Source of the DNA: Lewinellaceae bacterium
GTDB taxonomy: Bacteria > Bacteroidota > Bacteroidia > Chitinophagales > Saprospiraceae
Assembly: GCA_020636105.1 (NCBI GenBank)
Contig: JACJYL010000002.1
Coordinates: 310,001-374,000 of the forward strand
DNA length: 64,000 nucleotides
Direction of reading: 5' to 3'
Positions 8,316 through 16,589 of the stretch are shown one piece after another; position 1 is the first letter of the stretch, and each line of letters opens with the position of its first letter. The notes below the pieces were generated by a model. The model made no database searches. It saw only the letters and a program-made list of their open reading frames with translations, and was not told the origin of the DNA. Made by a program: the position numbers and the translations under genes.

Positions 8316-8540
8316 GTGAAATTAAACAAGGTATTGTATCAAACCCGGCAAGTTATTGTGGGACATCCCTACGGAACGATCAAAAGGGGCTAGGGCTACG
8401 ATTTTACTTTAATGAAAATGACAGAAAAGATCCTTGGAGAATTTACTTTGATCTTCAACTGTTACTATCTAAGGAGAGCTAAGACCGTTTTAACAATAGA
8501 GGAGTTGCTCAGTCGGTTAAAAGTTACCCACAAATGCTGA
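8316..8540 (+). pseudogene. Relic of an IS1182-like transposase (C-terminal end)
   Basis: Translation in one frame gives YQTRQVIVGHPYGTIKRG, a stop (TAG, 8394-8396), then GYDFTLMKMTEKILGEFTL and IFNCYYLRRAK, ending at TGA 8538. This follows the C-terminal signature of IS1182-type DDE transposases (VEHPFGTIKRxWGxxxxL...G.F.L..Y.LRR) closely, with the in-frame stop exactly where the conserved xW of KRxW should be. The catalytic N-terminal part is missing. Just upstream (8289-8303) is a short palindrome CCGCAT-TT-ATGCGG between two GTTGAG motifs. The remaining bases to 8703 hold nothing recognisable. Confidence 0.75.
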
Positions 8541-8703
8541 AACACGAATTAATAAATATTCAAAGAGCATGTTAGCAAACCCAAAGCCTTCAGTATGCCG
8601 AAAAAAGTAAAAAACCCGACAGCTAAAGTGCAAAACGGCAATATTCCCTAAATTCGCCTACATTCTTTTTGCAAAACCGTTACCTTCCATAAAACAAAAG
8701 TAA

Positions 8704-9795
8704 ATGACAGACCAAGTAAATTGGGCATTGATAAATACCTTGATAAGTGCTTCTGTTGGAGCTTTAGTTGCTTTAATAACAATATTCGTTGATGGAAGAA
8801 GAAAAAGAAATGAACGAAAAAGGGTTGAATATGATACATATAAACGATATTCCAAACCAATAATGTTTGCTGCGGAAACCCTAGCTTGGAGATTAAGGGA
8901 AGTTTTAATGTTCAAAGGAGCTTTTTTGCTTCCTGATGCTCCAATGAATGGATTTTTCAAATATAAATTTGAAAGTACAGTCTATCGACTATGTGTATTA
9001 ATTGGTTGGATAAGAGCAGCCAAGAAAGAACATTCATATATTGAAGGATTCGAGGATGCAAAGAGTTCTGAGATTAGAGATGCAATTAATAATTTCCAAA
9101 GAGTTCTTGCAGATGGCTCCCACGTTGAAGTTTCTATTTTCGAGGAATTAAGCAAATCGTACGGTTTAGAAATTAAACAAATCACTCCGCAAACAAGACA
9201 GGAAATTGGAGTAGAATTAGAAAGAATCGTATTCAAATATATACCTAACCAAATAAAGAAAAATGTCTCGAATCTGGAAAGAGGGAAACAATTGGAAATG
9301 GTTAAATCCATAATGGATTTCATATGTTATAAGACCAACCAACAAATACTTGAAGAATCCAAAATAAAAGAAAAAATAGAGGTTTCAATTGATGAAATTG
9401 CAAGAGAATTTTGTTGGATTTATAGAGATTGGCAGAATGCCATTGGAGATGAAATGCTAACTCAGCTTGAAGATAGTTACCGTCATTTTGATGTAATTGG
9501 ATTTGGAGAATTTATTACTAAACACGAGAAAAGTGATTGGTTAAAAAAAGTTGATAATCTCTTTTCCAATTTAGATGTATCAATTGACAACAGATTTGAC
9601 ACAAGAGTGAGTCAAGTAAAACGAATTTATATTACACTTGTCAAACTTATAGATGAGTTGAATAAAGCAATTGAGGATGAACAAGCAATTTCAAAGAAAG
9701 AATTAAAAATATTAATAGAATACCAAAAAAAATTAAAAGAGGAAATAGAAAATATGGAAGCTAATCGATTAGCCCGCTCCACCCCAGTTAACTAA
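8704..9795 (+). CDS. Membrane-anchored helical protein of unknown function
   Basis: A 363-aa protein I do not recognise. It has one N-terminal membrane segment (residues 8-29, NTLISASVGALVALITIFV) followed by a basic stretch (DGRRKRNERKR), which predicts a short outside N-terminus and a large cytoplasmic domain. The rest is predicted all-helical and rich in Lys, Glu and Ile, with a coiled-coil-like C-terminus (about 312-356, ELNKAIEDEQ...KKLKEEIENME). No enzymatic motif is visible. Its low G+C and position among an EAD11 gene, transposase relics and an IS suggest an accessory, possibly defence-related gene; that is inference from context only. No close promoter or Shine-Dalgarno sequence is seen. 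Confidence 0.6.
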   Translation: MTDQVNWALINTLISASVGALVALITIFVDGRRKRNERKRVEYDTYKRYSKPIMFAAETLAWRLREVLMFKGAFLLPDAPMNGFFKYKFESTVYRLCVLIGWIRAAKKEHSYIEGFEDAKSSEIRDAINNFQRVLADGSHVEVSIFEELSKSYGLEIKQITPQTRQEIGVELERIVFKYIPNQIKKNVSNLERGKQLEMVKSIMDFICYKTNQQILEESKIKEKIEVSIDEIAREFCWIYRDWQNAIGDEMLTQLEDSYRHFDVIGFGEFITKHEKSDWLKKVDNLFSNLDVSIDNRFDTRVSQVKRIYITLVKLIDELNKAIEDEQAISKKELKILIEYQKKLKEEIENMEANRLARSTPVN

Positions 9796-9922
9796 AGCAA
9801 AGTGCGCCACACACACACCCGATAAAATCCATAGGGACAGGCAGTGCATCACTTTTGCTCCAAATAATGTAAATTAGTGCAAAATTTTAAAAAATCAGAT
9901 CAAAGGAGTTCCCTATAAGATC

Positions 9923-10068
9923 GTTTTCAGGCAGCCCGACAACGGGTTCGTCTGAAGACAGCTCCAACTGAAATCAGAGATTCGACAAAGTCAAATGTCT
10001 ACGCAGGAGGTTGTGCAGGGAGAATGAAGTCAGGCGAGAAGAATAGACATTCCTTAGAGTTGGCAACC
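9923..10068 (+). ncRNA. Candidate structured RNA upstream of the 274-aa orphan gene
   Basis: Three nested or adjacent pairings fit in 146 bases. (1) 9923-9938 pairs with 9943-9959: a 16-bp stem with an ACAA tetraloop, three G-U pairs and one bulged C (9949). (2) CCAACT (9964-9969) pairs with AGTTGG (10058-10063). (3) Inside it AATGTCTA (9994-10001) pairs perfectly with TAGACATT (10044-10051), enclosing a purine-rich loop. The region is visibly richer in G+C than the flanking A+T-rich genes and has no open frame of note. It ends 13 nt before the ATG at 10082. It could be a leader element, a separate small RNA working with the gene, or an intron/ribozyme relic. I cannot assign it to a known RNA family. 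Confidence 0.5.
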
Positions 10069-10081
10069 ATTTAATTAAAAC

Positions 10082-10906
10082 ATGTTTGATGATTTCGAAA
10101 CATACTTCGTTGAAAATATAATCCTTCCTTATGGGGAATATCTAAAATATAAAAGGTCAATTAAGGCTGGTAATAGTTTGTTATTAAGGGCTACTACTGA
10201 TTATTGTCAAAAATTATATCATCTTAGAGAACATGTACCTGAGTTCAGCACATTTGATTTAAACTATCTTTTTAGTATCTGCCCTGATTATAAGCTTGTA
10301 AAGGATGTTTCAAATGTTATAAAACACAAAAAAATAACAAAATATGTACCTCAGATTTCTTCAGCTGAGAAAATCTTTGAAATTACAATAAACACTATTT
10401 ATGAAGATAACCAAGGAGAATTTAACCACATTGAAAATGCTGTTTTCGCTGAATTAAAAGATGGAATAGAGAAAGATCTTCACATCGTTATAATAAATGT
10501 TCTAAATATGTGGATAACAGAGCTTACTAAAAGAAATCTAATAAGGTCTGGCTACAAAAAAAGACGTATTTCAAATCAAATGCCAAAACGAACAAAGAAT
10601 TCCGGAAGGCATAACATTGTAGTAACTAAAGGAATAAGAATTAATAAAAAAATGAAATTTCAGCGCTACAATTATGAACGTAAAATCATAGAACCTGTAG
10701 ATTTGTCAGGCGCATCGGTTAATTTACGGATATATAAACAATTATATGATGTAACACTTTCACTTAAAAACCATGAGAATGGAGATAAAAAAGAGTTTAC
10801 AATAAAGGTGGATGAAAAAACTAAAAGATTTTTTGATAAAGAAACCGTTGATCAAGAGATCATTGACAAATTCATGAAAATAGCAAAGGAACAAGGTGTT
10901 ATATAA
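10082..10906 (+). CDS. Conserved orphan protein of unknown function downstream of the structured RNA
   Basis: A 274-aa soluble protein. The first 150 residues resemble a widespread uncharacterised group with the pattern CPDxxLVxDVxNxxKH (here residues 67-82), PQISSAE (90-96) and a GEFNHIENAVFAELKDG segment (112-128) followed by NMWITEL (142-148). The Lys-His pair at 81-82 and the helical N-terminus recall HEPN-like or other small helical ligand-binding folds, but no RxxxxH ribonuclease motif is seen in the expected place. The C-terminal part (about 150-190) is very basic (YKKRRISNQMPKRTK), which would suit nucleic-acid binding. It starts 13 nt after the candidate structured RNA, and its stop codon is 4 bp before the target duplication of the IS256-family element. 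Function unknown. Confidence 0.65.
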   Translation: MFDDFETYFVENIILPYGEYLKYKRSIKAGNSLLLRATTDYCQKLYHLREHVPEFSTFDLNYLFSICPDYKLVKDVSNVIKHKKITKYVPQISSAEKIFEITINTIYEDNQGEFNHIENAVFAELKDGIEKDLHIVIINVLNMWITELTKRNLIRSGYKKRRISNQMPKRTKNSGRHNIVVTKGIRINKKMKFQRYNYERKIIEPVDLSGASVNLRIYKQLYDVTLSLKNHENGDKKEFTIKVDEKTKRFFDKETVDQEIIDKFMKIAKEQGVI

Positions 10907-10918
10907 TTCAAAAAAACG

Positions 10919-10942
10919 GGTAGTATCCAGTAAAGTGTGTAA
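10919..10942 (+). repeat. Left terminal inverted repeat of the IS
   Basis: GGTAGTATCCAGTAAAGTGT plus GTAA. Matches the right end at 19 of 24 positions; the core AGTATCC and AAGTGTGTAA blocks are identical. Confidence 0.85.
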
Positions 10943-10947
10943 GTTTT

Positions 10948-10975
10948 AAAATAGGGGGCCATGGCCCCCTATTTT
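10948..10975. repeat. Perfect 28-bp palindrome inside the IS left end
   Basis: AAAATAGGGGGCCA followed directly by its exact reverse complement, with no spacer. It lies between the left end and the transposase start (33 nt upstream of 11008). As RNA it would form a very stable hairpin followed by TTTTAATTTTTTG, so it could stop transcription entering from outside and keep transposase expression low. That role is an inference from other IS elements with protective hairpins. Confidence 0.8.
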
Positions 10976-11007
10976 AATTTTTTGTAATTTTAAAACATAC
11001 TTTACTG

Positions 11008-12207
11008 ATGATGAAAAAAGAAGATCTATTAAACGATGATTTCCTGAAGCAATTTAAGACTGGGGATGAGTTAGAATCTTTCCTCAGTGAGCTTCACAAA
11101 CGCGGCATTGAAAAAATGCTGGAAGGAGAAATTGATGCCCATCTGGATTATGCCAAACACCAGAGGAGCGACAATCCAAATGCCCGGAACGGCAATTCTA
11201 AAAAAGTAATCAAAACCTCCTATGGCGAATCTGAAATCGAGGTGCCCAGAGACCGGGATGGAAGTTTTACACCTCAGATTGTTCCTAAACGATCCAGGCT
11301 GGCTAAAGGCATTGAATCGATCGTAATTTCACTTTATGCCAAAGGGATGAGCAATGCCGATATTGAGGAACAAATTCGGGATTTGTATGACTTCAACATC
11401 TCTACGTCTACCATCTCCAAAATCACCGATAAGGTGACCGAGGATATCATTGCCTGGCAAAATCGCCCCCTGGAATCTCAGTATCTAATCGTGTGGATGG
11501 ATGGGATTGTTTTTAAAGTCCGTGAGAACTCCAGAGTGACCAATAAAACAGTCTATTTGGCCGTAGGACTCAAGAAAGACGGGAGGAAAGAGGTTTTGGG
11601 CATGTGGTTGGGTAAAAGTGAAGCCGCCAGTTTTTGGATGGGCGTACTGACCGATATCAAAGCTCGGGGCGTAGAAGATATCTTAATTACCGTGACGGAT
11701 AATCTCAACGGTTTTACCCAGACTATTAAAAGTGTTTTTCCTGAAACGAGCACTCAAATTTGTGTCGTGCACCAAATCAGGAATGCTTCCAAATACGTTG
11801 TCTGGAAAGATCGTAAGGTTTTTGCCAAAGACATGAAAACCATTTATGGAGCACCGACCAAAGAAGCCGCCCAGGCAGCTCTAAAGGACTTTGATGAAAA
11901 ATGGAATCACAAGTATCCTTACGCTATTAAATCATGGTATAATAACTGGGATGAGCTGACCACTTTTTTTGACTTCCCTCTTGAAATTAGAACGATCATT
12001 TATACCACAAATTTGATTGAAAATCTCAACGGAAAAATCAGAAAATACACCAAAAACAAAATGTCTTTTCCAACGGATAATGCATTGAAAAAGTCGGTTT
12101 ATCTGGCGATTTTTGAAATAACGAAAAAATGGACCATGCCGATTCGCAACTGGCCCATTATTCTTAACCAATTTATTGCTATTTTTGACGAAAGAGTCAA
12201 AATCTAA
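11008..12207 (+). CDS. IS256-family transposase
   Basis: A 399-aa DDE transposase of the Mutator/IS256 type (PF00872), catalysing copy-out/paste-in transposition. The catalytic triad is visible as Asp165 (VWMDGI), Asp231 (TVTDNLNGF) and Glu338 (NLIENLNGK), and the family motif QICVVHQIRN places Cys252 and His255. The N-terminal 130 residues contain the usual DNA-binding region (GMSNADIEEQIRDLY) and NARNGNSKK. The length is typical and there is no frameshift. Two adjacent ATGs (11008 and 11011) are possible; I keep the first. It lies inside the inverted repeats, with a palindrome upstream and a terminator downstream. Functional on sequence grounds. Confidence 0.95.
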   Translation: MMKKEDLLNDDFLKQFKTGDELESFLSELHKRGIEKMLEGEIDAHLDYAKHQRSDNPNARNGNSKKVIKTSYGESEIEVPRDRDGSFTPQIVPKRSRLAKGIESIVISLYAKGMSNADIEEQIRDLYDFNISTSTISKITDKVTEDIIAWQNRPLESQYLIVWMDGIVFKVRENSRVTNKTVYLAVGLKKDGRKEVLGMWLGKSEAASFWMGVLTDIKARGVEDILITVTDNLNGFTQTIKSVFPETSTQICVVHQIRNASKYVVWKDRKVFAKDMKTIYGAPTKEAAQAALKDFDEKWNHKYPYAIKSWYNNWDELTTFFDFPLEIRTIIYTTNLIENLNGKIRKYTKNKMSFPTDNALKKSVYLAIFEITKKWTMPIRNWPIILNQFIAIFDERVKI

Positions 12208-12212
12208 AAATT

Positions 12213-12238
12213 CGGGCGAAGCCCTCTATTTTTTATTT
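12213..12238 (+). terminator. Terminator of the transposase gene
   Basis: A short GGGC-GAA-GCCC hairpin (12214-12224) followed by TCTATTTTTTATTT, starting 6 bp after the stop codon and inside the IS right end. Confidence 0.65.
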
Positions 12239-12260
12239 ACACACTTAATAGGATACTGTC
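12237..12260 (-). repeat. Right terminal inverted repeat of the IS
   Basis: Read inward on the minus strand: GACAGTATCCTATTAAGTGT plus GTAA, the partner of 10919-10942. Directly followed by the target duplication AAAAAACG (12261-12268). Confidence 0.85.
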
Positions 12261-12447
12261 AAAAAACGGTTGCCAATATTAAACTCTAAAACCACTGAAA
12301 CAACCTTAATTTCAGCCATTATCAACCAACCCCTCCCCCACCAACATTCGAAAAATCAAAACCAAAAGCGCAGAGAAATTTTCTATACTTTCGATTAAGG
12401 TAAACTTAGTATCTCGTTTCTTCCATTGACAGATATAAATTTAACGT

Positions 12448-14565
12448 ATGATCCCTCTTAAATTCTTTTTCTTTGCTGCCCTGGCTGCCGTATTTTATAC
12501 AACCGAGCTACAGGCGACCACTTATTATGTTTGTGACTGTGCCGCTGGCGCTGATCCGAATTGTATCGTTGGAAATGATGCCAATAATGGCACCAGCAGC
12601 AGCACGCCCTGGCAAACCACCACAAAAGTGAGTGCTGTTTTTAATTCGTTGCAGGCCGGAGACCATGTTTTATTTGCAAAAGGGGGCGCCTGGTTTGACG
12701 CCTCGCTTGCCCAGGTTTATAATTACAATGCTTCCGCTTCCAACCCAATTGTATTTGACAGTTATGCCCCTTCGTGGGGAGGGACGGCTAAACCGATCCT
12801 TACAGAATCCAGAACGGGGACCAACCTTTTCAATTTTGTCGACGGGGGAAATGCGGATCACGACGAAGGTTATATTGTCCGGAATCTGGACTTGAGAGGC
12901 GGAGGTAGCGGGCAGTGGGCAGTATTTGCCTATAACGATGCCGACTATATTACGCTGGAGAATCTGGATATTTCCGGTTTTGGCATTGGTGTGCATTGTG
13001 CCGGCGCGAATGCACTTAATGCCGGAGCTGATGGCCAAAATCAGCATATGAAATTGTTGAATTCTACTATTACCGATTGTTATGCCCAGGGGTTTCTGGG
13101 AGGTGGTGACTATCTGCAAATTGAAGATTGTTATTTTGAAAACAACGGGTTTGCTGCGGCTATTTACAATCACAACATTTATGTAAGCAAGGGCGACAAA
13201 GTAATTATTCGACACAATGAACTTTACAAGTCCGCGGTGATCAATGGCCAGGCAGATGGCGTTTCGATGGTGGTGCATGGCTTGCATGACAGTCTTTTGA
13301 TAGAAGGGAATTACGTTCATGAAGACCCAGGAATGGTCGGCGGAAATGCATGGGGCATTGCGGTGGACCCCGGGGGATATGGTGTTCCGGAAGGGGCCAC
13401 AGGACTAATCATCAGGGGGAATTTACTCGTAAACACCTTCAACACAGGTATCGCAATAACTTCCTGCCCGCATGCCTTTATCGAAAACAATGTGATCATC
13501 CAGGAAAATGCCGGTGACTTTAATGCCATTTTAGGGCCCGATCGTATGAGAGATAATGATGATCTGCCGATGACCAACGTAACCATTCGCAACAATTCCA
13601 TCTACTTGCGTAACGCCAACGTTAATACAAGGGCTATCTCACTCGGAGATGAAGGGGCCGGCCACGTTGTGGTGAGTAATGTGGTTTCAACTGATGGTGG
13701 AAATGGGTTTAACATGAACCTTGCCAACAGCAACTACCTGAGTGTTGATTACAATATGATGCAACTTTTAAACAGTGCCTACTGGGGCGGAGGGCAAACG
13801 TTGAGTGCCTGGTCTGCGTCAAGAGGATTTGATCTTCACTCGATCGCCGGCGACCCATTATTTACTGCTCCGGGATCTCCCGGTTATGATCTTATGCCTT
13901 TGGGACCATCCCCTGTCATCGACGCCGGCCATCCGACCATGAGCTCGGCTATTGATTATACAGGTATGCTGCGTTTGGGCATTGCCGATATCGGGGCCTT
14001 TGAAAGTTTAGGGACGCTCCCGATAACATTAGTCTTTTTTGAAGGAAGACAGTCAGAAGAGAACGTCTTATTAAACTGGGTCACCGCATCAGAACACAAT
14101 AATCTCGGATTTGAAATTGAGGAAAGTCAAAACAGGGAGCATTTTCAAAAGATTGGAAAAATACAAGGCAATGGAACGGCTTTCGAGCAAAACCATTACA
14201 CCTTCAACGTTAAAAATCCTGCAATAGGCATTAATTACTACCGTTTGAAGCAAATAGATTTTGAAGGTCAATTTGACTATAGCCCGGTGATAAGTGTTCA
14301 TTTTAAAGAAAGAAATGGAAATATTGGAGCGTTTTATCCCAACCCAAGCCATTCAGGGGTAGTAACGCTGGCATACACTCCCCAAAATGAGGATGAAATC
14401 TCCGTTTCTGTTTTTGATATGACCGGAAAGTTAGTTTTCAGTCAGGTACAATTTATGGCTAACGGCGAGAACCATTTCAATTTTTCGGCCTTAAAAAAAG
14501 GGTTTTACCTGGTTAAATTGGGTTTTGAAAAAAGTAATATCTACCGAAAGCTAATCATCGAATAA
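12448..14565 (+). CDS. Secreted right-handed parallel beta-helix protein with T9SS type A sorting domain
   Basis: 705 aa. A signal peptide (residues 1-24, ...TTELQA) is followed by the TTYYVCDCAAGADP start seen in many Bacteroidota beta-helix proteins, with SSTPWQTTTKV marking the first coil. Residues about 60-490 are beta-helix coils with repeated NxI/NxL turns (IRNLDLRG, ITLENLDISGF, MKLLNSTITDC, LIIRGNLLV, AFIENNVII, VTIRNNSIY), the layout of pectate lyase-like and other polysaccharide-active proteins. No catalytic residues can be assigned with confidence. Then comes a linker domain LPITLVFFEGRQSEENVLLNWVTASE-type (about 520-620) and a T9SS type A sorting domain (about 625-705, FYPNPSHSGVV...FDMTGKLVF...GFYLVKL). 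It starts 187 bp after the IS, with no terminator in between. Likely a surface or secreted glycan-binding or glycan-degrading protein. Confidence 0.85.
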   Translation: MIPLKFFFFAALAAVFYTTELQATTYYVCDCAAGADPNCIVGNDANNGTSSSTPWQTTTKVSAVFNSLQAGDHVLFAKGGAWFDASLAQVYNYNASASNPIVFDSYAPSWGGTAKPILTESRTGTNLFNFVDGGNADHDEGYIVRNLDLRGGGSGQWAVFAYNDADYITLENLDISGFGIGVHCAGANALNAGADGQNQHMKLLNSTITDCYAQGFLGGGDYLQIEDCYFENNGFAAAIYNHNIYVSKGDKVIIRHNELYKSAVINGQADGVSMVVHGLHDSLLIEGNYVHEDPGMVGGNAWGIAVDPGGYGVPEGATGLIIRGNLLVNTFNTGIAITSCPHAFIENNVIIQENAGDFNAILGPDRMRDNDDLPMTNVTIRNNSIYLRNANVNTRAISLGDEGAGHVVVSNVVSTDGGNGFNMNLANSNYLSVDYNMMQLLNSAYWGGGQTLSAWSASRGFDLHSIAGDPLFTAPGSPGYDLMPLGPSPVIDAGHPTMSSAIDYTGMLRLGIADIGAFESLGTLPITLVFFEGRQSEENVLLNWVTASEHNNLGFEIEESQNREHFQKIGKIQGNGTAFEQNHYTFNVKNPAIGINYYRLKQIDFEGQFDYSPVISVHFKERNGNIGAFYPNPSHSGVVTLAYTPQNEDEISVSVFDMTGKLVFSQVQFMANGENHFNFSALKKGFYLVKLGFEKSNIYRKLIIE

Positions 14566-14834
14566 AGAAGGTAGCTCACAAATGCATATAATTCTCATTC
14601 GACATATCATAAAACTTCAGCAACACCTTGCATTTGAAATTATAAAAACATTAAATTAGATTGATTTTAGATCCTATAAGCCAGATTTAGAATGAATAAA
14701 ATACGTTCAGCGGCTAATCGACATATCGGCCATACTTGCTAACGCTTTGTACGGCGCATGTGGATGAACATGGTGAGCAATCTTAAAGAACCGCCACCGG
14801 ATATAAAATGAGACAGAAAGAAACCAGAGCATAA

Positions 14835-16577
14835 ATGAATTTTAACTTAAAACTATTTTTTAGAATTACATTTTTGATTAGCCTAACAGGGCTCATTGCT
14901 ATAATTTCAGACTTCGGATTTTCGCAATCTGCCATGTATCAACGACTGTTAGATATTTTTTTCTTTATCGTTCTTGGAATTGGCCTTATTTCAACTTTAA
15001 TCCGGTATATAAAAAAGGCCGGTTCATTCAACAGGAAAGTAATTGTTTTTGACTTCCTTTCTGTTTCCTTTACCTTATGGGTATTTTATATGTATCTGTT
15101 TGTTGGTGTTCCCTTTGAAACTGACTTACTTCTTGAAAATCCCATTTGGATTCAAATAGCCGTGGTTTTCAGTTTCATACGTGAGTTTTCTGAAGTTCGA
15201 ATAAACTTCAATAGAACCGTTTTAAATCCGGCACAACTCTTCATCCTAAGTTTTTTCGCCATCATTTTTATTGGCTCCTGTTTATTGATTTTGCCCAAAG
15301 CCACTTATGACGACATTTCCTATTTAGATGCCTTATTCACTTCCACAAGTGCTGTTTGTGTAACGGGATTAATCGTTGTTGACACGGGTACACATTTTAC
15401 CTTGTTTGGTCAAACAATCATAATGTTATTAATTCAGGTGGGTGGCTTGGGCATATTAACTTTTACGAGTTATTCCAGTTACTTTTTTAAAGGGGTAACG
15501 ACTTATGAAAATCAACTAGCATTAAGCGATATGACGAATTCCAAGAAATTGGGAGAGGTCTTTTCAACTTTAAAATTCATCATACTCATCACATTTGGCA
15601 TAGAACTATTTGCTGGAATTTTAATTTACACAAGTATAGATTCGAGCAACTTTGGTAGTCAATCAGAAAAACTTTTTTTCTCGGCTTTTCATTCCATTTC
15701 CGCATTTTGCAACGCCGGATTTTCGACATTAACCAATAGTTTGTACGAGACAGGGTTTAAATTTAATTATTACCTCCAATTGATTATTATTCTCACGTTC
15801 GTACTTGGTGGATTGGGCTTTCCAATAGTGGTGAACATTCTTAAATACCTTAAATATAAAATTGTTACTTTGTTTTCTTTCAAACAAACCAAATATAAAC
15901 CTTGGGTACTGAACCTAAACAGCCGAATTACTTTGTTTACTACTCTTTCCATTTCATTGGTGGCTTTTATTGCATTCTATTTTCTTGAATACAACAACAC
16001 TTTAGCCGAGCACAACGGATTTGGGAAAGTAGTTACAGCGCTATTTGGAGCTACAACACCTAGAACAGCAGGCTTTAATACCATAGACACAGCTGCAATG
16101 ACATTCCCGACACTGATGATGGTTTTTCTTTTGATGTGGATTGGAGCATCGCCCCAATCTACAGGTGGTGGTATTAAAACGAGTACTTTTGCCATTGCAA
16201 CACTCAATATTTTGAGTTTGGCAAAAGGAAAGTCCAGGATAGAAATTTTTAGAAGAGAAATAGATGATATTTCGGTCCGAAAAGCATTTGCCGTAATATC
16301 CTTATCGTTGGTGGTAATTGGTTTTGCCATAATACTCATCACCATGTTTGACCCCAAAAAGCCACTATTAGACATCGCATTTGAGTGTTTTTCAGCATAC
16401 AGTACCGTTGGGTTGAGTTTAGGAATTACAGGCGACCTGAGTAGTGCCAGTAAGGTGGTCATTATAGTGGTAATGTTTGTAGGTCGTATCAGTACGTTGT
16501 CATTGGTCATTGCTGTTTTTAGAAAAGTGAAACAAATAAACTACAGTTACCCAAAAGAAGAAATCACAATAAATTAA
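14835..16577 (+). CDS. TrkH/KtrB-type potassium uptake channel subunit
   Basis: 580-aa integral membrane protein of the TrkH/KtrB/HKT superfamily, the K+-conducting subunit of a Trk/Ktr system. The four pore loops are visible with their filter glycines: TSAVCVTG (171-178), SISAFCNAG (287-295), TPRTAG (408-413) and AYSTVG (521-526). QSTGGGIKTSTFA (441-453) is the conserved segment after the third pore loop. The N-terminal 130 residues add about four extra hydrophobic segments before the first M1-P-M2 unit, so the protein is longer than classic KtrB (about 450 aa); this is usual in Bacteroidota. The partner regulatory subunit gene starts 12 bp downstream, a clear operon. No promoter was identified in the 269-bp upstream region, which holds only a repeated TCGACATATC word (14599 and 14719 areas). 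Confidence 0.92.
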   Translation: MNFNLKLFFRITFLISLTGLIAIISDFGFSQSAMYQRLLDIFFFIVLGIGLISTLIRYIKKAGSFNRKVIVFDFLSVSFTLWVFYMYLFVGVPFETDLLLENPIWIQIAVVFSFIREFSEVRINFNRTVLNPAQLFILSFFAIIFIGSCLLILPKATYDDISYLDALFTSTSAVCVTGLIVVDTGTHFTLFGQTIIMLLIQVGGLGILTFTSYSSYFFKGVTTYENQLALSDMTNSKKLGEVFSTLKFIILITFGIELFAGILIYTSIDSSNFGSQSEKLFFSAFHSISAFCNAGFSTLTNSLYETGFKFNYYLQLIIILTFVLGGLGFPIVVNILKYLKYKIVTLFSFKQTKYKPWVLNLNSRITLFTTLSISLVAFIAFYFLEYNNTLAEHNGFGKVVTALFGATTPRTAGFNTIDTAAMTFPTLMMVFLLMWIGASPQSTGGGIKTSTFAIATLNILSLAKGKSRIEIFRREIDDISVRKAFAVISLSLVVIGFAIILITMFDPKKPLLDIAFECFSAYSTVGLSLGITGDLSSASKVVIIVVMFVGRISTLSLVIAVFRKVKQINYSYPKEEITIN

Positions 16578-16589
16578 AAACATTTAGAA

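Larger units (their letters stand above)
10919..12260 (+). mobile_element. Complete IS256-family insertion sequence
   Basis: An element of about 1342 bp with one transposase gene, 24-bp terminal inverted repeats matching at 19 of 24 positions (10919-10942 and 12237-12260), and an 8-bp target duplication AAAAAACG on both sides (10911-10918 and 12261-12268). The duplication could be read as 9 bp, since the next base is also G on both sides. Length, repeat type and duplication size fit the IS256 family. Intact ends and an intact gene suggest recent and possibly active insertion. Removing it rejoins TTCAAAAAAACG with GTTGCCAATATT just after the 274-aa gene. Confidence 0.9.

Noticed and set aside
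8240..8320. Integron attC-like site (GCAGCCAAC ... GTTGAGC) after the EAD11 gene
   Set aside because: The two ends can pair at only about four positions, and no integrase is present; part of the stretch reads as a transposase relic.
9900..10906. Retron or group II intron
   Set aside because: No reverse transcriptase frame is present and I could not find intron domain V or a GUGYG-type 5' end with confidence.
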